Source of the DNA: JBFXCS01 sp050181915
GTDB lineage: Bacteria > Actinomycetota > Thermoleophilia > Miltoncostaeales > Miltoncostaeaceae
DNA: 64,000 nucleotides
Direction: 5' to 3'
Assembly (NCBI GenBank): GCA_050181915.1
Contig: JBFXCS010000001.1
Location: 1,240,001-1,304,000, forward strand
This document shows, piece by piece, positions 31,583 to 38,783 of the stretch. The position numbers and the translations under genes are program-made. The notes beneath the pieces are model-generated. The model saw only the letters and a list, made by a program, of their open reading frames with translations, was not told where the DNA came from and searched no databases. Position 1 is the stretch's first letter. Every line of letters starts with the position of its first letter.

Positions 31583-32658
31583 TCAAGTACATCGGCTCGA
31601 AGCGGGTGCTCTCCCCCCTGCTCGAGCACCTGGGCCGCCGGCTGCCGATCGACTCCGTCTGCGACCTCTTCTCGGGCACCACGCGGGCCGGCCAGGCCTT
31701 TCGCCGGGCCGGGCTGCGGGTGCTGTCGAACGACCTGGCGAGCTACTCGGAGGCCTTCGGCCGGGCGTACATCGCGGCCGGCGACGACCTCGACCGCGAC
31801 CGGCTGCGCGCGCTGCTCGCGCGGCTGGCCGGCCTGCCGCCGCGGGCGGGATACGTCACCGAGACCTTCTGCCGCCAGGCGCGCTTCTTCACCCCCGAGA
31901 ACGGCGCCCGCATCGACGCGATCCGCGATGCGATCGACCGGCTCGCGCCGGACGAGCCGATGCGCGGGATGCTGCTGACCAGCCTCATCGAGGCGGCCGA
32001 CCGGGTCGACTCCACCTGCGGGCTCCAGATGGCGTACCTCAAGCGCACCGCCGCCCGCGCGCTGCGGCCGCTCGAGCTGCGCGAGCCGGAGGCGGTGCCG
32101 GGCCCGCCGGGAACGGTGTCGCGCCGCGACGCGAACGCCCTCGCCCCGGAGATCGGCGACTACGACTGCGCCTACCTGGACCCGCCGTACAACCAGCATT
32201 CCTACTTCGCGAACTACCACATCTGGGAGACGCTGACGCGCTGGGACCGCCCCGACGCCTACGGGGTGGCGCGCAAGCGCATCGACTGCCGCACCACCGT
32301 CACGCCGTACAACCGCCGCCGCGAGGCGGGCCCGGCGCTGGAGGCGCTGGTCGACGCGCTGCCGACCCCGTGGATCATCGCCTCGGTCGGCGACGAGGGC
32401 TTCCACGATCCCGCCGCGCTGGCCCGGGCGCTCGCGCGGCGCGGCCACGTCGCGACCCTGCCGATCGACTTCCCGCGCTACGTGGGTGCCCGCATCGGCA
32501 TCCACAACCCCGCGGGCGAGCGGGTGGGGACGATCTCGCACACGCGCACCACCGAGCACCTGATCGTGTGCGGGCCCGACCGGGCCGCCGTCGAGGGCGC
32601 CTTCGAGGGCGCCGGCGACCTCAGGGGCGCGCGCGCCCTCGCGCCGCGGCGGCGATGA
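31579..32658 (+). CDS. D12-class N6-adenine DNA methyltransferase
   Basis: A 359-residue methyltransferase of the Dam/DpnM (D12) class. The opening VIKYIGSKRVLSPLLEHLG holds the AdoMet site, then VCDLFSGTTRAGQAFRRAGL. The catalytic DPPY is at residues 201-204 (CAYLDPPYNQHSYFANY). It would methylate adenine in a short DNA sequence; the recognition site is unknown. No restriction gene follows, so it may be an orphan regulator of DNA state. GTG 31579 overlaps the phosphatase stop. Its 3' end overlaps the convergent CxxC-protein gene by 38 nt. Confidence 0.85.
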   Translation: MIKYIGSKRVLSPLLEHLGRRLPIDSVCDLFSGTTRAGQAFRRAGLRVLSNDLASYSEAFGRAYIAAGDDLDRDRLRALLARLAGLPPRAGYVTETFCRQARFFTPENGARIDAIRDAIDRLAPDEPMRGMLLTSLIEAADRVDSTCGLQMAYLKRTAARALRPLELREPEAVPGPPGTVSRRDANALAPEIGDYDCAYLDPPYNQHSYFANYHIWETLTRWDRPDAYGVARKRIDCRTTVTPYNRRREAGPALEALVDALPTPWIIASVGDEGFHDPAALARALARRGHVATLPIDFPRYVGARIGIHNPAGERVGTISHTRTTEHLIVCGPDRAAVEGAFEGAGDLRGARALAPRRR

Positions 32659-33466
32659 TGCCGCGGCGCGAGGCCCCCAGCGTCACGTCGACATGGGCGA
32701 TCCAGCCCCCCATCCCGTCGACCAGCAGCACCGCGACCCGCTCCTGATCCGCGAGGTCCCGGGCCAGCTCGCGCTGGCGGGGATCGTCGAAGCGCAGCCG
32801 GATGGCCGACCCGGCCTCCGGGATCGGCGGGCCGAGGGGGAACTCGAGCTCGATGTCGCCCGGCGCGTCGGCCGCCTCCGGCGCGGTGCCGGCCGTGTCG
32901 ACGGGCGCGACCACCACCACCGGGGCGCCCGAGATGTCGCCGCGCGCGAGGCGGGGCGGCGGCGGCTGGGCCGCCTCGAGCATCCAGCGGCGCCGCGAGA
33001 AGCCCGCCGGGTGGGGGTCCTCGACCCGCCACTCGCCCTGCCGCGCCGCCTCGTGGCGCAGCCGCTCGGCGGTCTGGGGCGAGAGCCCCACCAGGTCGGC
33101 GCGCACCGGCGTGCCGTCCTCCTGGCGGGCCCACACCAGCCGCACCCGGCCCTCGGCGCCGATGCGGGCGACGATCGCCCGCGCATCGGCGAAGGCCAGG
33201 TCGAGGGTCAGCCCCACCGAGCGGTCGGACACCAGGGCCAGCGCCACGCGGCGCGGTCCGCGCGGGGACGACGGAGGCCGGGCCGGCAGCCCCACCGCCA
33301 GGCCCCTCTCGGCCAGGGCGGGGATGCGGTCGGCGGCCACGGCGCAGACCACCGAGACCGGCTCGCCGGGCGAGCTGGCGCCGATCGCGAGACCGCGCCA
33401 GCCGCGGCGGATCCCCTCGCGCAGGTGCGCGGGCAGCGGGCAGCGTCCGCAGGGTCCGTACTCCAT
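32621..33466 (-). CDS. Protein of unknown function with N-terminal CxxCP
   Basis: A 281-residue protein starting MEYGPCGRCPLPAHLREGIR. The N-terminal CxxC may bind metal. Later parts are predicted alpha/beta: VSVVCAVAADRIPALAERGL, VALALVSDRSVGLTLDLAFA, VRADLVGLSPQTAERLRHEA, and a C-terminal IAHVDVTLGASRRG. No signal peptide or membrane helix. Family not recognised. It has an AT-rich inverted repeat directly upstream of the ATG, and its 3' end overlaps the methylase gene on the other strand. Confidence 0.55.
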   Translation of the reverse strand: MEYGPCGRCPLPAHLREGIRRGWRGLAIGASSPGEPVSVVCAVAADRIPALAERGLAVGLPARPPSSPRGPRRVALALVSDRSVGLTLDLAFADARAIVARIGAEGRVRLVWARQEDGTPVRADLVGLSPQTAERLRHEAARQGEWRVEDPHPAGFSRRRWMLEAAQPPPPRLARGDISGAPVVVVAPVDTAGTAPEAADAPGDIELEFPLGPPIPEAGSAIRLRFDDPRQRELARDLADQERVAVLLVDGMGGWIAHVDVTLGASRRGIIAAAARGRARP

Positions 33467-33467
33467 G

Positions 33468-33481
33468 TTAGGTGACCCTAA
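33468..33481. promoter_or_regulatory. Inverted repeat TTAGG-N4-CCTAA
   Basis: TTAGG (33468-33472) and CCTAA (33477-33481) start 1 nt upstream of the leftward start codon at 33466. The half-sites recall DtxR/IdeR boxes but the spacing is shorter than the 19-bp consensus. An actual DtxR/MntR-family gene lies at 38046. Confidence 0.4.
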
Positions 33482-33532
33482 TACGAAGCATTCGCCGCGT
33501 CCAGCGCGGCCCCTCCGCGGCCGGCGCGGCGC

Positions 33533-34225
33533 CTACGCGCCCAGGGCCAGCGCCTCGAGCGGCTCCTCGACGCCGTCCGGCTCGATGCGGCGGGCCGACC
33601 GGCCCGGACGAGCCGACAGCAGCACCGGCGGGCCGTCCCCCGTCAGGTGGACGGCCGCGTCGTCGTCGACCGCGAGGGTCGGCGGCATCCGCCCCGAATC
33701 GACCAGGCCGCGCAGGACGTCGAGCCGCCCCGGGTCGCTGTCGGCGTGCGGGCAGAAGCCGCCGCCCACCACCCCCAGGCCCCGCACCGCGGCGAAGCCG
33801 GCTCCCAGCGAGTTGGTGAGGCCCGCCTCGAACCAGCAGATCGCCCCGGCGCTGACCCCCGCCAGCACCACCCCCCGGCGCCACGCCTCGCTCAGCACCG
33901 GCCCCAGGCCGTGGACCTCCCAGACCGCCATCAGGTTGGCGCTGCTCCCCCCGCCCACGTAGATGACGTCCGCGGCCAGCAGGCGCGGGGCGGCGGCGTC
34001 CGGGTGGGCGCGGAACAGGGCGAGGTGCGAGGGCTCGCACTCCAGGCGGGCGAACGCGTCGTAGAAGCGGGCGACCAGCCAATCCGAGTCGCCGCTGGCG
34101 GTGGGCAGCAGGCACACCCGCGGACGGGCCGCGCCCGCGAGGCCCAGGATGTAGTCCTCCACCGGCCCGGGGCGCCCGTCGGACGACCAGCCCCCGCCTC
34201 CGCAGGCCACGATGTGTCGGTTCAT
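33533..34225 (-). CDS. Peptidase S51-like protein (Ser nucleophile form)
   Basis: A 230-residue class-I glutamine-amidotransferase-fold protein of the dipeptidase E/cyanophycinase (S51) family. It opens RHIVACGGGGW, has VCLLPTASGDSDWLVARFYD, ADVIYVGGGSSANLMAVWEV, and the nucleophile elbow GVSAGAICWFE with Ser. ATG 34225 is chosen because the conserved strand begins right after it; a second ATG lies 27 nt upstream. A divergent paralogue starts about 108 nt away. Expected to cleave dipeptides or related amides in the cytoplasm. Confidence 0.82.
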   Translation of the reverse strand: MNRHIVACGGGGWSSDGRPGPVEDYILGLAGAARPRVCLLPTASGDSDWLVARFYDAFARLECEPSHLALFRAHPDAAAPRLLAADVIYVGGGSSANLMAVWEVHGLGPVLSEAWRRGVVLAGVSAGAICWFEAGLTNSLGAGFAAVRGLGVVGGGFCPHADSDPGRLDVLRGLVDSGRMPPTLAVDDDAAVHLTGDGPPVLLSARPGRSARRIEPDGVEEPLEALALGA

Positions 34226-34333
34226 CCGCGGCAGCCTACGCCCACGGCGCATGTACCGAGGGCCACGGACCGGCCCCGCCGGTCTGTCCCCGCGTCCCAG
34301 GCCGAGCACCGCGGCCGCGGCCATCATCGGGCC

Positions 34334-35134
34334 ATGGCACCCGGCGCGCGCATCAGGTCGATCGGCCGGCCCCGGCAGATCATCGCCCTGGGCGGAGGGG
34401 GCTTCACCGAGGAGCCGGACCGCCCGGCGCTCGACGACTACGTGCTCGAGGCCAGCGGACGCGACCTGCCGCGCATCCTCTTCCTGCCGACGGCCGGCGG
34501 GGACAACCCGAGCTACGTCGTGAAGTTCTACGCCGCCTTCTCGGGCGGTCACTGCGTGCCCTCCCACCTGCCGCTGTTCAACCGCACCGAGGACGACATC
34601 CGCTCGATCCTCCTGTCGCAGGACGTCATCTACGTCGGCGGGGGGAACACCGCCAACCTGCTGGCCGTGTGGCGCGCCCACGGCGTCGACGAGATCCTCG
34701 CCGAGGCCTGGCGCCGGGGGGTGGTGCTGGCGGGCCTCTGCGCCGGATCGATGTGCTGGTTCGAGAGCGGGGTCACCGCCTCGTTCGGCCGCCGGCTGAC
34801 GGTGATCGAGGACGGGCTGGGCCTGCTGCCGGGCAGCAACTGCCCCCACTACCTCCAGCGCCGCGACGCCTACCTCGGCGCCATCGGCGGCGGGATGCCC
34901 TCGGGCCTCGCCGTCGAGGACGGCGTCGCGCTCCACTTCGTGGACCTGCGGCTCGCGGCGGTGGTCGCGTCGCGCGACGACCGCCGCGCGTACAGGGTGG
35001 GGCTCGCCGGGGATCGCGTCATCGAAGCGCCCCTGCGCCCCATCGTGCTGGGGTCGCGCGACCGCGCCGCGGCCCGGGCGCCGCGGTCCGTGCCGGCGCA
35101 GGGTGCGCCGGCCGCCCTCGCGGCCGTCTCGTAG
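34334..35134 (+). CDS. Peptidase S51-like protein with Cys in the nucleophile position
   Basis: A 266-residue paralogue of its divergent neighbour: RQIIALGGGGFTEEPDRP, RILFLPTAGGDNPSYVVKFY, QDVIYVGGGNTANLLAVWRA. The nucleophile elbow reads GLCAGSMCWFE, so Cys stands where S51 peptidases have Ser. That could make it a Cys hydrolase or amidotransferase-like enzyme. An Arg/Ala-rich tail of about 25 residues follows the domain. Followed by a hairpin terminator. Confidence 0.82.
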   Translation: MAPGARIRSIGRPRQIIALGGGGFTEEPDRPALDDYVLEASGRDLPRILFLPTAGGDNPSYVVKFYAAFSGGHCVPSHLPLFNRTEDDIRSILLSQDVIYVGGGNTANLLAVWRAHGVDEILAEAWRRGVVLAGLCAGSMCWFESGVTASFGRRLTVIEDGLGLLPGSNCPHYLQRRDAYLGAIGGGMPSGLAVEDGVALHFVDLRLAAVVASRDDRRAYRVGLAGDRVIEAPLRPIVLGSRDRAAARAPRSVPAQGAPAALAAVS

Positions 35135-35143
35135 CCGCCCCGC

Positions 35144-35181
35144 GGAGCCCGACGCGGACCGTCCGTCCGCGGCGGGGCTCC
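35144..35181. terminator. Hairpin between convergent genes
   Basis: GGAGCCC (35144-35150) plus GCGGAC pair with GTCCGC (35165-35170) plus GGGGCTCC (35174-35181), giving an interrupted stem of about 13 bp between the S51-like gene and infA. Likely a bidirectional terminator. Confidence 0.55.
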
Positions 35182-35408
35182 TACTTCAGCCTGAAGGTGA
35201 TGCGCCCCCGGTTGAGGTCGTAGGGCGACAGCTCCACCTTGACCCGGTCGCCCGGGTTGATGCGGATCCGGAACCGCCGCAGCTTGCCCGCCATGTGGGC
35301 GAGCACCTCGTGCTCGTTGTCCAGCACGACGCGGAACATGGTGTTGGGCAGGGCCTCGGTGACCTCGCCCTCCACCTCGATCGCCTCTTCCTTCTGCTTT
35401 GTCGCCAG
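35181..35408 (-). CDS. infA: Translation initiation factor IF-1, predicted CTG start
   Basis: IF-1, a single OB-fold protein that binds the ribosomal A site during initiation: EVEGEVTEALPNTMFRVVLD, HEVLAHMAGKLRRFRIRINP, GDRVKVELSPYDLNRGRITF. The conserved N-terminus (ATKQKEEAIEVEG) extends upstream of the first GTG (35375), and the only plausible start in frame is CTG 35408, 4 nt after GGGGAG. That gives 75 residues, the normal IF-1 length. It lies outside a ribosomal-protein operon, next to a cold-shock gene on the same strand. Confidence 0.9.
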   Translation of the reverse strand: MATKQKEEAIEVEGEVTEALPNTMFRVVLDNEHEVLAHMAGKLRRFRIRINPGDRVKVELSPYDLNRGRITFRLK

Positions 35409-35412
35409 GGAT

Positions 35413-35418
35413 CTCCCC
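35413..35418 (-). promoter_or_regulatory. Ribosome binding site deciding the infA CTG start
   Basis: GGGGAG on the minus strand stands 4 nt before CTG 35408 and 38 nt before the first GTG, supporting the non-standard start. Confidence 0.55.
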
Positions 35419-35441
35419 TTTCGCTGCCTGCCCGAAGGCGC

Positions 35442-35645
35442 CTAGAGCGCCTGCACGCTCGAGGCCTGGGGGCCCTTCTGACCCTCGGTCGCCTCGTAGC
35501 TGACCCGCTGGCCCTCCTCGAGGTTCCGGTAACCCGACCCCACGATCTCGGAGAAGTGGACGAAGAGGTCCTTGCCCCCGTCGTCAGGGGTGATGAACCC
35601 ATAGCCCTTCTCGGACGAGAACCACTTCACGACACCCTCAGGCAT
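35442..35645 (-). CDS. Cold-shock protein (CspA family)
   Basis: A 67-residue CSD protein: PEGVVKWFSSEKGYGFITPD (RNP-1 KGYGFI), DLFVHFSEI (RNP-2) and a C-terminal GQKGPQASSVQAL. It binds single-stranded RNA/DNA and acts as an RNA chaperone. ATG 35645 has GAAGGA upstream. It lies 33 nt upstream of infA on the same strand, so the two OB-fold translation and RNA factors may be co-transcribed. Confidence 0.93.
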   Translation of the reverse strand: MPEGVVKWFSSEKGYGFITPDDGGKDLFVHFSEIVGSGYRNLEEGQRVSYEATEGQKGPQASSVQAL

Positions 35646-35776
35646 TGATCGTCCTTCGCTCGTTGCACTCGACAGGTTCCCCGTCGACGGGGAACCGGTT
35701 GGCGCATGGTAGCTCACCCGCCCGGCCGCATGCTCCCCCCGTTACGCGAACCGGCCACTCACCGCCGCGCAGGGCA

Positions 35777-35782
35777 TAGGAT
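35777..35782 (+). promoter_or_regulatory. -10 hexamer TAGGAT of the membrane protein-cyclophilin pair
   Basis: TAGGAT ends 8 nt before ATG 35791 with no Shine-Dalgarno. Confidence 0.35.
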
Positions 35783-35790
35783 CGCCGCCG

Positions 35791-36468
35791 ATGGAGCCGG
35801 CCGACATCCTCCGGCGCTCGTGGCTGCTCTACCGCGGCCACTGGCGGCGCCTCCTGCCGATCGCCGCCCTCGTGTACCTGCCGGTCGGCGCCGTCTCGGC
35901 CCTCCTGACCCTGGCCGGGTGGCCGGGCATCGCGATCGCGAACCTCCTCAACCTCGCGGCGATCTTCCTGGTGCAGGGCGCGTTGGTCGCCGCCGTCGAG
36001 CGGGTGGACGAGCGCGGCGAGGAACCGGTCGTGGCCGAGAGCCTGGGCCGGGCGGGAGGCCGCATCGTGACCCTCGCGACCGCCGGCCTGCTGGCGGCGG
36101 CGGGGATCGTGGCGGGGCTGGCCCTGCTCATCGTCCCCGGCCTGGTGCTGCTGACCTGGTGGCTGGTCCTGGTGCCGGTGATCATGCTGGAGCGCGAGCG
36201 GGTGACCGCCGCCTTCACCCGCAGCCGCGCGCTGGTCATCGGTCACGGCTGGCCGGTGTTCGGGGTGGCGCTCGCCACCACGCTGATCCTGCTGGCGTTC
36301 GGGCTGGTGCTGGCCGGCATCCTGCAGCCGCTGTCCGGCGCCGTGAGCAGCCTGGCGCAATCCGCCGTGGGCAACACCCTCGCGGCGCCGTTCGCCGCGG
36401 TGGCCTGGACGCTCACCTACTTCCGCCTGCGCGACATCGAGGCCGCCGAGCGGCCGGAGCCCGCGTGA
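35791..36468 (+). CDS. Polytopic membrane protein of unknown function
   Basis: A 225-residue protein with about five hydrophobic helices (LLPIAALVYLPVGAVSALLT, IAIANLLNLAAIFLVQGALV, AGLLAAAGIVAGLALLIVPG, LLTWWLVLVPVIML, LATTLILLAFGLVLAGIL). The ERVTAAFTRSRALVIGHGWP segment recalls YciC/DUF975-like integral membrane proteins. Its stop overlaps the cyclophilin start (GTGA), so the two are coupled; a role at the envelope is likely but not specified. Confidence 0.65.
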   Translation: MEPADILRRSWLLYRGHWRRLLPIAALVYLPVGAVSALLTLAGWPGIAIANLLNLAAIFLVQGALVAAVERVDERGEEPVVAESLGRAGGRIVTLATAGLLAAAGIVAGLALLIVPGLVLLTWWLVLVPVIMLERERVTAAFTRSRALVIGHGWPVFGVALATTLILLAFGLVLAGILQPLSGAVSSLAQSAVGNTLAAPFAAVAWTLTYFRLRDIEAAERPEPA

Positions 36469-37178
36469 GGCCCCTGCGCATCGCCGCGCTCGCGGCCCTG
36501 GTCGCGGCGATGCTGGCGACCGGCGCCTGCGGCGGCGGGTCGTCGCCGACCGAGGGCGGCGGCACCACGGCGACCGCGCCGCCCGCCACGACGACCGTCA
36601 CCGGGGCGGAGGGCTGCCGCACCGATCCACCGGAGCCGCCGCCGGATCCGGGCTCGTACCCGTCCGGCCCCCGCCGGGTGATCGCTCCCGGGAGGCACTA
36701 CACGGCGACCCTCGACACGTCGTGCGGCACCATCGTCATCGCCCTCGACCAGGCCGAGGCGCCCAGGGCGGTCAACAGCTTCGTGTTCCTGGCCCGGCGC
36801 CACTTCTTCGACGGCCTCACCTTCCACCGCGTGGTGCCCGGCTTCATCATCCAGGGCGGCGACCCGCAGGGCGACGGCTTCGGCGGGCCGGGCTACGTGT
36901 TCGAGGACGAGCTGCCGGCGGGCGGCGGCTACCCCGACGGCTCGGTGGCGATGGCGAACGCCGGCCCCGACACCAACGGATCCCAGTTCTTCATCGTGGT
37001 CGGCAACGGCGCCGCCCTCGCGGTGGCGTACACGCGCTTCGGCCGCGTCACCAGGGGCCTCGACGTGGCCCGCCGCATCGCCTCGCTCGCCAAGCCGGGC
37101 GCCGACCCCACCGACACGGCGAGCCAGGTGCCGGTGCAGCCCGTCTACATCTACCGGGTCACGATCTCCGGCTCGTAG
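36465..37178 (+). CDS. Cyclophilin-type peptidyl-prolyl isomerase lipoprotein
   Basis: A 237-residue exported PPIase. The N-terminus is a lipoprotein signal (LAALVAAMLATGACGGG, lipid-modified Cys near residue 24), followed by a Thr/Pro-rich linker and a cyclophilin domain with FHRVVPGFIIQGGDPQGDG (catalytic Arg), NGSQFFIVVG and YTRFGRVTRGLDV. It would speed proline isomerisation of extracytoplasmic proteins at the outer face of the membrane. Coupled to the upstream membrane-protein gene. Confidence 0.9.
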   Translation: MRPLRIAALAALVAAMLATGACGGGSSPTEGGGTTATAPPATTTVTGAEGCRTDPPEPPPDPGSYPSGPRRVIAPGRHYTATLDTSCGTIVIALDQAEAPRAVNSFVFLARRHFFDGLTFHRVVPGFIIQGGDPQGDGFGGPGYVFEDELPAGGGYPDGSVAMANAGPDTNGSQFFIVVGNGAALAVAYTRFGRVTRGLDVARRIASLAKPGADPTDTASQVPVQPVYIYRVTISGS

Positions 37179-37184
37179 GCGCCG

Positions 37185-37976
37185 CTACTCGGACCACTCG
37201 TCGACCGAGATGGGCGGCCCCTGGCGGTTGAGCATGTCGGCGGGCAGGAGGAAGCGGCGGCCGTCGTCGCCCGCGTCGTGCTCGAAGGGCGCCACGGCCT
37301 CGGCCGGCACGTCCACCACGAACAGCACGCGGTCGTCCGTCCGCCCGGCGGGCGGACGCTCGGTGACGAGGACGCCGGCGCGGTCGCCGGCCGGCGCGTC
37401 GCGGAACCCGCCGGCGCGGATGCTGAGCGCCCCGTCGTAGTCGCTCTCGTGGAACAGGCGCAGGCGCCGCTCGGCGACGTCGGCCGGCGCGCTGTCGGTC
37501 GAGCCGACGCGCGCGGTGGCGCCGTCCCCGTGCTCGATGTCCACGACGATGTGGGTGATGGGCACGTCGTAGCGCTCGCGCGCCTTCGCCACCACCTGGC
37601 GCTCGAGCCAGTTGGAGCGCTGCGGCGGATGGGTGGAGATGACCACCTCGTCCGGGTTGTAGATGCGCAGCGCGTCGTCGAGCGCCTGCAGGGGGTCGCC
37701 GTCGCCCAGATGGCCGCGGGCCGACAGCCCGGCCTCGGTGAGGGTCGCCAGCGACGCCTCCAGCCGCGCCAGCGCGTCCTGGCGGCGGTTCTCCATGTCG
37801 GCCGACAGCCAGTGGTCGATCCGGTTCTTCGCCAGGGCCGGCGCCACCACCAGCACCTCGCCCCCGGCGCCGGCCCTGTACGCCACCTCGTCGGCCACTC
37901 CCTTGGCGGCGCAGGTCTCGTTGGCGATGACGAGGACCCTGCGGGGCTCCGCCCCTCTCTCCGACGGCGACGGCAT
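37185..37976 (-). CDS. Universal-stress-protein-like domain protein
   Basis: A 263-residue protein whose N-terminal 150 residues have a Rossmann-like USP fold: RRVLVIANETCAAKGVADEV, GEVLVVAPALAKNRIDHWLS, NPDEVVISTHPPQRSNWLER and ITHIVVDIEHGD. The C-terminal part (LFVVDVPAEAVAPFEHDAGD) is unassigned. ATG 37976 is preferred since TACATT ends 6 nt upstream; a GTG at 38012 is an alternative. Divergent from a DtxR/MntR-family gene, so it may respond to metal status (inference). Confidence 0.65.
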   Translation of the reverse strand: MPSPSERGAEPRRVLVIANETCAAKGVADEVAYRAGAGGEVLVVAPALAKNRIDHWLSADMENRRQDALARLEASLATLTEAGLSARGHLGDGDPLQALDDALRIYNPDEVVISTHPPQRSNWLERQVVAKARERYDVPITHIVVDIEHGDGATARVGSTDSAPADVAERRLRLFHESDYDGALSIRAGGFRDAPAGDRAGVLVTERPPAGRTDDRVLFVVDVPAEAVAPFEHDAGDDGRRFLLPADMLNRQGPPISVDEWSE

Positions 37977-37982
37977 GTGCGG

Positions 37983-37988
37983 AATGTA
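37983..37988 (-). promoter_or_regulatory. -10 hexamer TACATT of the USP-like gene
   Basis: On the minus strand TACATT ends 6 nt before ATG 37976, without a Shine-Dalgarno, which decides the start choice. Confidence 0.4.
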
Positions 37989-38045
37989 TCTTGTGTCGTC
38001 GCGGCGCGCCACCCCTCCGACCAGTCATCCGCGCGGGAGGGTAGG

Positions 38046-38735
38046 ATGTCCTTCATGGGCCGCGTGCACTCCGTCGACGACTACCTCGAGGCGATCTACT
38101 TCCTCGCCACACCCATCGGCGAGTACGGCCCCGTGGTCAAGGAGGCCCCGGTGCCGGCGGCCCGGGTCGCGGAGATGCTGCACGTCACCGCGCCGACCGC
38201 CAGCGAGATGCTCAAGCGGCTCGAGGTCGAGGGCCTGGTCGAGCGCGGCCCGCGCAAGGGCCCGGTGCTGACCGCCAAGGGGCGCGGCGAGGCCGAGCGG
38301 GTGGTGCGCCATCACCGCATCATCGAGCGCTTCCTCACCGATTTCATGGGCTACTCCGCCGCCGAGTCCCACGTCCACGCGGACGACCTGGGCGACGCCT
38401 TCTCCGACGAGATGGTCGAGCGGTTGGCCGAGCAGCTCGGCCAACCGGACCGATGCCCGCACGGCTGGCCGGTGGACCCGTCGCACGAGCAGGAGGAGAA
38501 CCGCGATCTGCGGCCCCTGTCCTCCATCCAGTCGGGCCCGGCCCGCATCGTGCGGCTCGCCGAGCACGACGGCGACCTGCTCCACTGGTTCTACGAGCAG
38601 GGCCTGGTGCCGGGCACCGATCTCGAGGTGCTGCGGGTCGATCCCGCGGCCGGCCAGCTCACCGTCGTGATCGGCGGCGAGGAGCGGGCGATCGGCGAGC
38701 GCGCCGCCGCCGGCCTGTACGTCCTCCCCGGCTGA
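38046..38735 (+). CDS. DtxR/MntR-family metal-dependent regulator
   Basis: A 229-residue regulator. The winged HTH (SVDDYLEAIYFL, AARVAEMLHVTAPTASEMLK, GLVERGPRKGPVLTAKGR) is followed by the dimerisation/metal domain (RHHRIIERFLTDFMGY, ESHVHADDLGDAFSDEMVER) and a FeoA/SH3-like C-terminal domain (VPGTDLEVLRVDPAAGQLTV). The usual Cys/Asp-x-x-Glu-His metal ligands appear as D-x-x-G-D, so metal choice may differ. GGGAGG precedes ATG 38046. Probably controls metal uptake or efflux genes. Confidence 0.87.
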   Translation: MSFMGRVHSVDDYLEAIYFLATPIGEYGPVVKEAPVPAARVAEMLHVTAPTASEMLKRLEVEGLVERGPRKGPVLTAKGRGEAERVVRHHRIIERFLTDFMGYSAAESHVHADDLGDAFSDEMVERLAEQLGQPDRCPHGWPVDPSHEQEENRDLRPLSSIQSGPARIVRLAEHDGDLLHWFYEQGLVPGTDLEVLRVDPAAGQLTVVIGGEERAIGERAAAGLYVLPG

Positions 38736-38783
38736 GCGCGCGACACCCCCTCCGAGGGAGCGCCGCGCGCACGCGCCGGCGAG

